Assembly (NCBI GenBank): GCA_043228905.1
Contig: JBHGNT010000005.1
Coordinates: forward strand, 6,386,001-6,450,000
DNA from: Azolla caroliniana
Taxonomy: Eukaryota; Polypodiophyta
Length of the DNA stretch: 64,000 bases
Reading direction: 5' to 3'
Position numbers and translations under genes: made by a program. The notes beneath the pieces are model-generated. The model was not told the origin of the DNA. It searched no databases and saw only the letters and a program-made list of their open reading frames with translations. Positions 1 through 7,680 of the stretch are shown here, one piece after another; within the stretch, counting starts at the first letter, position 1; each line of letters starts with the position of its first letter.

Positions 1-783
1 TCGCTTAGCACAATCCAAATGGATATCTCGTGGAGTTTGCATGAATTGGCTAAGGAGGCCGATCGGATAGCTCAGGTCGGGTCGAGTGATCGTGAGGTAG
101 ATGAGGCTCCCGATCAGTTGTCGATACTGAGTTGGCTCACACTCTGTGGTGCCGGAGTTGACATCCAGTTTGAGGTTTCGATTGGGGTTGCCACAGATTT
201 GCACTCGGTCATTCCGAACTTGTATAACAAGTTGAGGATGTAGTGCCGTTGAGAGATCATTATTCTAGTTGGAGTTTGGATTACCTCAATGCCAAGGAAG
301 TAATGGAGCTCTTTCATGTCCGTCATCTCGAATTTGTTAGAGAGGAGGGACTTGACCTTGTTGATGTCGACTAGATGCTCACCTCCAATGACCAGATCAT
401 CCACGTATAGGATGATGACAATCAGACTTTCGGAATCGCTTCTTACATAGAGAGAATTGTCAGAACATTCAGAAGCTGATTCGATGAAAATATTGTGTTA
501 TCTTCGAGTGCCAAGCATATGGTGCTTGCTTAAGGCTGTAGAGAGGCTTCTTGAGTCGGCAGACGGCTTTTGGATGAATATTGGATTCGAAGCCGAGTGG
601 TTGTACCATGTATACCTCTTCTAATTCGCCTTGAAGAAAGGCGTTCTTGACATCCATTTGGTGGAGGTGCCACCCTTTCACTGTAGCAAGCGCTATCATG
701 GTCTGCATGGTTGTCATCTTTTCCACCGAGGCAAAGGTCTCTTCATAGTCGACTCCTTGTGTTTGTGCGTAGCCCTTTGCTAC
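1..783 (-). pseudogene. Copia-1 pol remnant: reverse transcriptase to RT/RNase H connection
   Basis: Ty1/copia reverse transcriptase read on the minus strand from 783 down to the window edge. Visible motifs in order: KGYAQTQGVDY, the QMDVKNAFLQG block, LKQAPYAW, then in a second frame DDLVIGG (the YVDD active site) and ELHYFLGIEV. In a third frame near 1-113 lies the connection segment with IGSLIYLTITRPDLSYPIG. Three frames are needed, so at least two frameshifts make it non-functional. Gag, protease and integrase are absent because the 5' side is cut at 783, where a solo LTR begins. RNase H would lie beyond nucleotide 1. The protein is closest, within this window, to Copia-B1 (34219-40506). 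Confidence 0.9.
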
Positions 784-1225
784 TGTCATGAGACATATAT
801 TTTGGCCTTACAAGGATTCGAGCCCAAGACATCTTGGTCTATATGTTAGACCTTTAACCATTATAATAACATATATGATGTATAGTTATAACTTATAATA
901 AATGTATTATTAGTTATTACATAGAATACTAAAATATCATAGAACATTCTAGGATATTCCATGATTATATTAAATATCATAAATATCTAAAATATTCTAG
1001 AACATTCTAGAATACTCCATAAGGACTATAAATAGGTGTCTATTCATTCATCACAACTCATTCGGTTCAACACCAATTTGTAGCCCCTTAGCCTACTCTT
1101 TGTAATCCTTGCTCTCTTATAAATTATAATATAAACTCTCTTTCCATTTCTAGTGTTGTCTCTCTCTCTCTCTATACCTTCTATTGTCATCTTATCTTTC
1201 TCTCTCCTATTCTCAAGTCTCGACA
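784..1225 (+). mobile_element. Solo LTR related to the Gypsy-A chromovirus LTR
   Basis: Begins TGTCATGAGAC and ends CTCGACA, so TG...CA ends with a short inverted repeat (TGTC/GACA). It shares with the Gypsy-A LTR (6026-6479) the start TGTCATGA, an antisense tRNA-like module at the same place (803-863), ATTCTAGAACATTCTAGAA blocks, a TATA-like ACTATAAATA near 1026 followed by a GGTTCAACACC motif, the word AGCC-CCTTAGCC and a CT-rich 3' part. No internal region follows. Flanks GCTAC and GTCAC are not a clean target duplication, so the 3' boundary is approximate. It interrupts Copia-1. Confidence 0.65.
803..863 (-). promoter_or_regulatory. tRNA-like module (B-box-like GGCTCGAATCC) in the solo LTR
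   Basis: On the minus strand there is a D-arm-like TGGTTAAAGG (851-863 region) and, about 35 bases later, GGCTCGAATCC (814-824), one mismatch from the Pol III B-box consensus GGTTCGANNCC. No full cloverleaf with paired acceptor stem is apparent, so this is not called as a tRNA gene. The same kind of module sits at the same LTR position in Gypsy-A. Confidence 0.45.
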
Positions 1226-2140
1226 GTCACTCATTTCCGTTGGTGTTCGTGTCTGGTGAGGACCTTACATGGTTGCTCACGCCCATTGGTGTTCCAGTTC
1301 CCGGTGAGGACCGCACATGGTCGCTCAAGTCCTCACCAGGATGCGGTTCATTGATATTTTCAACTTTTTTCCAAATGATAACAATCATGAATTTGAGTTT
1401 TCCATTGCAATAGTCCAACAATAATTTACATATTCAATGGTGACTTGACATCTTTCGTCATACTATGTCAACAAAACTTTCTTCAATATTGATGTGGTAC
1501 AAAATATGAACACGCATCCAACATTAACAAGTTCTCAAATGTCATGTGCAATGTTATGCTAGACAATAAATCTTTATATTGTGAAAGTTTTCGAGGCACA
1601 TTCTCATATACCAATGGAAGCTCAAATATGTTGTATGGCACACATTACGTTGATGATAAGATGGAAGAGCACGAATCATTGTACCAAAAAACATCCTTTA
1701 TTTATTATTGTGAACTATGAATAAATTGATGTGAAAAATTGCAAATTCATTGGTGTTGAAATAATGTATAATGGATGTTTGGTTTTCTTATGAGTGTTGA
1801 ATGAGATACATACATCTACTATTGAGATACTGGTGTGTGGCCAAGATATTCTTTCGCAACCCAACATCGATTGTTTGTACATGTAGGGAATACAACCTTT
1901 TTGGGTACCGATTTTTGTGTTGTATCAATTCATTGACTTCTACTTGTGTACACAAAGGGTTGTCCTATCAATAGGTGCCAGGCTCTCTTTTTCTTTTCCA
2001 CTTTAGACCTTGTTGGGAACCAAAAACGAGTATTTCCTTTGAACCAACTTTCAACTTTCATCTCAATCTTTAGGACTTGCCATATTGATTGGAAAACAAA
2101 ACTCAAATGTTTGACCTAGTTCCTCAATACATGAAGATTC
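1226..2140. other. AT-rich stretch without recognisable gene; short imperfect tandem repeat
   Basis: No ORF with recognisable homology. At about 1238-1345 there are two imperfect copies of a roughly 54-base unit containing TTGGTGTTC and GGTGAGGACC...CACATGGT. The rest is AT-rich, without transposon motifs that I can identify. Confidence 0.5.
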
Positions 2141-2765
2141 TGTTAGGAAACAGGTTCCTCTAGATGGGAAAGAGAACATGAGTCGGAGAGAAGAGTAAGC
2201 CGAATCGGTCGACAACAACTCAGTTGAGGCTGAAAAATCGACCGATTCCCTATTCGGTCGAGGCCGAAAATAAGGTAATAATCAATTCGGCTAAAGCCGA
2301 ATCGGTCGTAGTCGACTTAGGGCTATAATTGTAAATAGCCTCAATGTGCCCTCAGTGGGCTATATTTGTAAATAACTCATATTGTGTATTTGAGTATAAA
2401 TATATTTAGGGCAAGTAGTTAGGTATGATTATAATTTATCATCATTGTTATGTAAAGTTATGTTCAGATATAGTTGACTGTGTAAGAGAGAGTGTGTGAG
2501 AGTTAGAAGTAAGTCTGTTGTAGCCGTCTGTGAGACGAAGACAAGCTCGAGGTTGTTGCCTACGAGTCTCCTTGTATCCTCTCATATGTAGTGTAATAGT
2601 TCGGAGTCTGTGGGCTCCCGTGGTTTTTTCCTTTTAGGGTTTTCCACGTAAACATCTTGTGTCTCTGTCTCTTTATTGTCTGTTTCGTTTGCTGTTCTGT
2701 TGTCTTGCACTCTGCGTTCCTCATTTGCACAGTTAACCGGTTGTGGTCGGCTGCATATCGTCATA
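2141..2765 (+). mobile_element. Solo LTR of a Copia-A-type element
   Basis: Starts TGTTAGGAAACAGG, the same start as the Copia-A LTRs at 24140, 32855 and 58124. Contains the paired stem-loop words GGCTAT...AAATAGCC (two copies near 2313-2384), AGTATAAATATA, the GAAGACAAGCTCGAGGTTGTTGCC block, CTCCCGTGGTTTTTTCC...TTTTCCACGT and CGGTTGTGG near the end. Flanks are GATTC at 2136-2140 and GATTC at 2766-2770, a 5-bp target duplication, which fits a solo LTR left by LTR-LTR recombination. The exact last base is uncertain because it reads CGTCATA rather than ...CA. Confidence 0.8.
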
Positions 2766-2770
2766 GATTC

Positions 2771-3136
2771 TGCACCATAAAACTACATAATACAAAGACA
2801 AACAATGGGAATGATCATAAAAAATGTGTTGCACAAAGACAATAATATACATATTTAATCCATATTGTGGGATTTGGAAGCTTCCCAATTCATAATAATA
2901 GGTACAAGCAATGCACATTAGTTCTCATTCATGCTCCCCAAAAACCTAACCCCCTTCAAGCCCTAAGTTCATTTCATATAAACTTGAGCTTGAAGGGTTC
3001 ACACTTTCGTCATATTATTAGTTTCCCACCAAAAGCCAACACAGAATCAAGGGCTTGGGAGCTTACAAACTTCAAATGCATATATGCGGGCATCTACATT
3101 TCAATGATGTTGAAACCCTAGAACTCCATCTCCTAC
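2771..3136. other. AT-rich stretch, nothing recognised
   Basis: Short open frames occur here on both strands, but none has recognisable motifs, and codon use looks like chance. No LTR, terminal repeats or RNA gene seen. Confidence 0.4.
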
Positions 3137-3740
3137 CTAATGGGCATGTATCATGATCCTTGACCCATTCTCCAACATTAACCTATGATCCACAATTTGG
3201 TTTTCATTGAAAGCTCTAGGATCTTTGATCAATGCTTTGTTGATCGCATAAAACTTTCGTAGTGTTTGAAATTGGTAGTGGAGAGAGTTAGGCCATAATG
3301 CCACAATGCTACCTTTCATGCTACACTTGACAAACATTGCTCCACTTCCATTGTCCCTTATTGTGCACTCTTGGATTCTCAATCACCACCATATTGTTCC
3401 TCCCGTGAACTCCAAGACATACTTTGATGTTGGAAACTTGATAGGTATGTGGTGGTAAGGTTGCATGACCTCAACCTCATCAATCCCAGAAAGAGGGATG
3501 ATCATTGAATAATCTTTCAAGTACACCTTGAGGTTTGTGATTGTGATCATTTCAAGCTATTTTATGTTCTCTATTTGAAGGGGCCTTCATCTTGCTCCAA
3601 CTATTTGTGCACCCAACATACTCGAAATCTAAAAGACCAACTTCAATCACTTCTCTCAATTCTTGGTGCAAACCATGAATGTAGTATAGTGCATTATACC
3701 CAACATGGCGTTAGTTTGTTAAGTATCCGAAACCCAATAC
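3137..3740 (-). pseudogene. Unidentified degenerate coding sequence, possibly a LINE endonuclease remnant
   Basis: Minus-strand reading gives a roughly 150-200 residue protein-like stretch in two or three frames. The 5' part (about 3560-3740) reads like ...ELREVIEVGLLDFEYVG followed by a Cys-Thr-Asn-Ser-Trp-Ser stretch, which resembles the GL.DL.Y.G..FTWSN block near the end of LINE apurinic-type endonucleases. The 3' part (3137-3382, an 81-residue open frame) has no family that I can name. Base composition is lower in GC than the Gypsy elements. It could equally be a remnant of a host gene; I do not assign a function. Confidence 0.3.
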
Positions 3741-3938
3741 ACCAATTGTAGAGACAATGGCACCAACAAGGGACACCAAGCTCAACAATACTATAGGAAA
3801 AGGTGGATAGAGTAAACCCAATTAGGAATCTTTGTAACAAATGGGCCACCTCGTGTGAAAGGAACCACCACCCTTGTGAAAAGCTATAAAATCCACCCTT
3901 TGGCTTCTGTAGCTAGACTTCTCCAATCTTGGGTTTTC
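3741..3938. other. Intergenic stretch, nothing recognised
   Basis: No coding motif or repeat boundary was identified between the unidentified minus-strand remnant and the Copia-B fragment. Confidence 0.35.
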
Positions 3939-4184
3939 TCCTTTCTATTAGTCTATTAAGAGATTTTCTCCTTTGGTTGGCTCGACTTCCTTATTTTGCT
4001 TATCTCCCCCCTTTGTTCTTTCTTCCTCTCCGGCTCCTTGTCCGGTGCTATTACCCGTTTCCGTTATGGTTCTCCCCCTCAAGTGCGACACGTCGAGATG
4101 TTGAATGTCAAGCATCTCTGAAAAGTGCTGCAACTTGTCCGATCCGAGCGGCTCGGTGAAGATGTCAGCGACCTGCCGATCCGT
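3939..4184 (-). pseudogene. Copia-B 3' pol end plus charged C-terminal tail, truncated
   Basis: Minus strand. Upstream of the Gypsy-B1 junction at 4184 it reads the end of a copia RNase H domain (TDRQVADIFTEPLG, then KLQHFSEMLDIQHLDVSHLRGR), matching the end of Copia-B1 pol at 38330-38450. The frame then runs straight on, without a stop, into about 40 charged residues (ITETGNSTGQGAGEEE and onward) and stops near 3946. The same tail follows pol in Copia-B1 (39903-40493). The rest of pol would lie at higher coordinates but is replaced by Gypsy-B1; it does not reappear after 16821. Confidence 0.8.
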
Positions 4185-4855
4185 TGTCGTGAGGAAAACC
4201 GTCCCCAGGCGCAAACCGTGTGTAGCGTGTGTGAACCGGCCCTTACACGTGGGCACGCCCCATGTTGTATAGTAGATAGGTAGGCACAAAAGTCAAATCC
4301 TAGGTAGCAATATTCTATAGGGAGAATCGAGGAGTATCTCTGTCCGAAAGGACAGAGAATTAATGTGATGTATACGGGTGAAAACGGTCTCCCTCCTTGA
4401 GATATAAAAGAGAGGGGGATCGCGGGGGGAAAGGTGGACGAAGTGCTGTCGGGCTGGGACCAAGCCCTTCTCTGTCATTCTCCATAGCTTTCCTTTGCGC
4501 AGGTTCTCGAGAGGCTGATTCTACTCCGTGGAACGCCCGTGTGCTTTCGGCAGAATCTCCATCTTTCTCCCCTGCACGCATGGGTGATCAGGCGTCGGTA
4601 TCCGTCTAGCCGACCTGATCGGTTGTAACCGTTTACGTCGTCTGCATACATATATTTAAATACATACACTGGTGTTCTTATACTCTATTCCCCGTTCAAC
4701 TCGTGTCTCCTGTGTTGTTGGGGCGTGTTCCCGTGCACTTCTTTGTCTATACGTGTGTGAGCGTGTCTCTCTCTCTATCCCTTTTCTCCTCTACTCCTTA
4801 GTCCAAGACCCCCGTGGTCCCGCCCTTCTCCACGCACGCGCGTAGCAACGCGACA
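4185..4855 (+). repeat. 5' LTR of Gypsy-B1
   Basis: Starts TGTCGTGAGGAAAACCG and ends AGCAACGCGACA; TGTCG/CGACA is an inverted repeat. A TATA-like GAGATATAAAAGAG lies near 4402. Matches the 3' LTR at 16147-16821 and both LTRs of Gypsy-B2 (41981-42523, 45589-46266). Confidence 0.93.
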
Positions 4856-4860
4856 CCATT

Positions 4861-4878
4861 TGGTGAACCCGACGTGAA
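4861..4878 (+). promoter_or_regulatory. Primer binding site of Gypsy-B1
   Basis: TGGTGAACCCGACGTGAA, five bases after the LTR. It begins with TGG, the complement of a tRNA CCA end; I could not identify the tRNA from memory. The same 18 bases, with zero to one change, follow the 5' LTRs of Gypsy-B2, B4, C1, C3 and D. Confidence 0.85.
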
Positions 4879-4899
4879 CAGGCGGTAGAGGAGTAGAAG

Positions 4900-6025
4900 A
4901 TGAGGGGGTCGGATCTCGCAGAAGCCATGGCTTCGGTTGTGGACCGTATAGTGAGTGCGCGCGAAGGCACCGGCGCCCTTGATAGGGCTATCGAGGCGGT
5001 TGTCGGTACGATCGACCGGTTTAGTGGGAAGGATGCCACGAGCTACTTGGCGTCCTACCGAGTTGAGATGGTAATGAGGGACATTCCGGAAGAGAGGCGT
5101 CTAGCCGGATTCCCTCGAGTGGCGATGCCGGGTATCCATACGGAGGTGCTCGAGGTACGGGCCGAGAGCCGGACTTGGGAGGAGTTCGAAGGTCGGCTCC
5201 TCGAAAAATACGGGCTTGAAGATGCGCTTCGACTTTCGAAGCGGGACTTCATGGAGTGGGTGGAGACCCCCGACAAAGGAAGGAACGCGTCGGTGCTCCT
5301 TCGGGAGTTTGAGGAACGCTTCGCGCGCCTCTCGGTGCTTGACCGGACCATTCTGGACACAAGTCGTGTCCTATTGTTTGTTAAGTCAGTTGACGAGCGG
5401 GATCAGGAGCAAGTAGGCCTCCTATTGGAGACTGATGACGGGCTGACGACCGACTGGGCCGTGGTGAAGAGGGTCTGTGGCCGTTTCGACAAACGCTGGG
5501 AATGGGTTGACAAAGGATCGATAGGGGCGGGCTCGGTCGCAGCAAGGAAGCTCGAGCCAACACCACCAACGCGAAGGGAAGAGACCCGAGATTGGCTCGA
5601 GACCGGATCGGCTTCAACCGGCATGGTCAAGGGCCCGCCCGGGGGAGCAGCTCTGGAGGAACTGACGCGGATGATAAAAGATCTCTAGATCGCCCAAGCA
5701 TGGAGGGACGGTGGCGAACAGGCCCGTGACCGACGACCTCTGGCTGGAAACAGGTGCATGTGGTGTGACGCAGTTGGCCACATCCAGAAGGACTGCGGGG
5801 ACTTCGCCGAGGCGATGAGAAGCAACGTGGTGTACCTATGGAACGGTCGGGTGCACGCCAGCGAGACCCGAAGGCCCTTGGACCTGAACATCGAGTGAGG
5901 AGGTATGAAAAGGCTGATGGAGGAGGCGGCGGCTCGTCACGCGGAGACCGTCCACTATTCGGCGTCGGCTGGTATTCGGGTCGGAGGTGGCGAGGCCCCG
6001 AAGACGAACAACGCCGGGTTCTGGC
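4900..6025 (+). pseudogene. Gypsy-B1 gag (capsid and CCHC knuckle), interrupted by Gypsy-A
   Basis: Starts ATG at 4900, the first start after the primer site (MRGSDLAEAM). Residues about 1-190 form the helical retrotransposon gag region (EEFEGRLLEKYG, LLREFEERFARLS, VLLFVKSVDERD). A CCHC zinc knuckle CMWCDAVGHIQKDC follows near 5755-5800. Two stops break the frame: TAG at 5686-5688 where Gypsy-B2 has CAG, and TGA at about 5896 where Gypsy-B2 has an Arg codon. The frame is cut at ...NNAGFW by the Gypsy-A 5' LTR and resumes at 11616. Gypsy-B2 (44387-45544) shows the uninterrupted sequence. Confidence 0.9.
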
Positions 6026-6035
6026 TGTCATGATA

Positions 6036-6096
6036 TGGCAAGACTCGAACCCATGACCTTATGCTACATGGGTCGAGCTCTTACCATTAGACTATG
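6036..6096 (-). promoter_or_regulatory. Antisense tRNA-like module with A- and B-box-like sequences
   Basis: On the minus strand: TAGTCTAATGG (6084-6094) fits the Pol III A-box pattern TRGYNNARYGG, and GGTTCGAGTCT (6041-6051) fits the B-box GGTTCGANNCC except for the last base. Box starts are about 43 bases apart, within the usual tRNA-gene range. The T-arm stem does not pair well and no acceptor stem is clear, so it is a tRNA-like relic or internal promoter, not a called tRNA. In the 3' LTR (11165-11225) the B-box core is TTTGAGTCT, one change. Confidence 0.55.
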
Positions 6097-6234
6097 AATT
6101 GTAATTTGTAGGATATTATTTTCATTTATGCTTTATCATAGAAAATTGATGTATATTCCAGATCTCTCTAGAACATTCTAGAAGCTTCAGGATTATTCCT
6201 AAAAACAATATAAAAGGAGGCACAAGGCATTGTT

Positions 6235-6253
6235 TTGAACCAAATTGGTTCAA
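6235..6253 (+). promoter_or_regulatory. Palindrome at the predicted transcript start; candidate self-primer
   Basis: TTGAACCAAATTGGTTCAA is a perfect inverted repeat about 25-40 bases after the TATA-like box, where the RNA start (start of R) is expected. Its right half, AAATTGGTTCAA (6242-6253), is exactly complementary to 6482-6493 just after the LTR. Confidence 0.55.
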
Positions 6254-6479
6254 CGCCAGTCTTAAGCCTCTTAGCCGATTGTACTTATCTTTTCACATAA
6301 TATAAGAGCTGTTGTCATCATCCTTCTCTCTCTCTCATTCTCGTTATCTCTCTCTCTCTCTCTCTCTCCTCTTCTCACTTCCTCTCTCGGGAATCTTACG
6401 CAGTCCCGTCCCCTTAGTACTAATAGTACTGCTCTTCTTTAGTACTAATTCCATCTCTGCTTTAGTACTATTCCTGACA

Positions 6480-6494
6480 GTTTGAACCAATTTT
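6480..6494 (+). promoter_or_regulatory. Candidate self-primed primer binding site of Gypsy-A
   Basis: The LTR ends at 6479 and is followed at once by GTTTGAACCAATTTT. This is not a usual plant tRNA-complementary site. Twelve bases (6482-6493) are the exact reverse complement of 6242-6253 near the predicted 5' end of the RNA. This is the arrangement known from S. pombe Tf1, where the folded 5' end of the RNA primes minus-strand synthesis. Assignment here is inference from sequence position and complementarity. Confidence 0.6.
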
Positions 6495-6519
6495 CTCCTC
6501 CTACCCTTTTCCCTATACT

Positions 6520-7680
6520 ATGGCTACTGTTAGCGCCCAAGAATATCAATCCGTTTTCTCCGAGCTACAATGCTTAAAAGAAAAATTTGTTGCCTTGGAA
6601 CAAGAAAACCAACAGTTGATAGGGGATCTGCAACAAATCGCTCTAGAAAAGCAACAAACGCAGCAACATCATGGGGAGTTAGCGTTACGGGTGCAACAAC
6701 TCGAAGCGGCATTGCAACAACAAGGATCAAGTCCCCAAGGATTTCATAAAGAGCCGAAGATTGGACTTCCTGTGAAATTTGATGGAACGCGATTGCAATT
6801 CAGGGGATTCCTTAATCAGGTACGATTAGTCCTCCAAATGCATCCTTCCCGATACCCCACTGATGCATCCCGAGTCGGCTTAATAGGCACATTGCTTAGC
6901 GGCTCAACCTTAGCATGGTTTGCTCCGCTTCTAGAAAAACAATCGCCCTTGCTTAATAACTTTGAAGATTTTATTAGTGAGTTCAAAGCCTGCTTTGGAG
7001 ACATCGATAGCATCAGGACGGCGATCAACAAGATCCGGCGATTGGGTCAAGGCGATCGTCCAGCCTCTGCCTACGCGGTGGATTTCTGCCTACTCGCTTC
7101 AGACATACCCTGGGATGATCAAGCACTAATGGAGTAGTTTCGCTATGGCCTGCGAAACGATGTCAAAGATCTACTTCTAACTTTCCCCGAAGAATCAAAG
7201 TCTCTTACGGAGGCAATCAGTCGAGCAGTCCGATGTGACAACCGCCTTTTCGAACGACGTTTGGAACGTCAATTACAGATACCACGCGCTAGGCCGGAGC
7301 CCACTTACGCCGCAGTCGCGGCTAAACCGTTTGCACGAGACATACCTCAAGCAAATACTTCGACACCGATGGAGATCGATACCATGCGTCGACGCAGCTC
7401 GTTATCGGAAGAAGAAAAGTAACAACGACGTGCAAATCGATTATGTCTTTATTGCGGTGGACCAGGGCATATCACAATCAATTGTCCCCATAGGCCAAGA
7501 AGACAGGTAAATCAAATTGTAGCATGTACTAAACCCGAGTCAATTCTTCCCTTAGGAGTGTCTGATAGTATTAATAGTACTAATAGAGTGTTTGATAGTA
7601 TTCATAGTACTAATAGCCCAAGTATCTCGAATAAATTTGAAATCCTTAGTCAATTAGATGAAGAGTTAAACGATTGAGTC
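6520..7680 (+). pseudogene. Gypsy-A gag (coiled coil, sushi-type capsid, CCHC knuckle)
   Basis: ATG at 6520 (MATVSAQEYQ). Residues about 8-70 are Gln/Leu/Glu-rich with heptad spacing, a likely coiled coil. The capsid region has VKFDGTRLQFRGFLNQ, LLSGSTLAWFAPLLE and FRYGLRNDVKDLLL, the pattern shared by Tf1/sushi elements and vertebrate PEG10/RTL genes. A CCHC knuckle CLYCGGPGHITINC lies at about 7445-7490. Breaks: TAG at 7135-7137 (a Gln position) and TAA near 7420. Gag ends in a Ser/Asn-rich tail encoded by a stretch full of TAGTACTA-like words (7560-7620). Confidence 0.88.

Larger units (their letters stand above)
6026..6479 (+). repeat. 5' LTR of Gypsy-A
   Basis: TGTCA...TGACA ends. Holds an antisense tRNA-like module (6036-6096), two ATTCTAGAA-type blocks, a TATA-like AATATAAAAGG near 6208, a perfect palindrome TTGAACCAAATTGGTTCAA at 6235-6253, a CT-repeat tract (6328-6368) and three TAGTACTA palindromes plus one variant near the 3' end (6415-6470). 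Confidence 0.95.

Noticed and set aside
2867-3121. Plus-strand 84-codon open frame as a host gene
   Set aside because: No recognisable domain or conserved pattern; length is within chance for AT-rich DNA.
4181-4184. CCGT as a true 4-bp target duplication of Gypsy-B1 (4181-4184 and 16822-16825)
   Set aside because: Flanking sequences belong to different elements, so a four-base match may be chance.
6036-6096. A functional tRNA gene on the minus strand
   Set aside because: A- and B-box words are present, but T-arm and acceptor stems do not pair well and the sequence is part of an LTR; kept only as a tRNA-like module.
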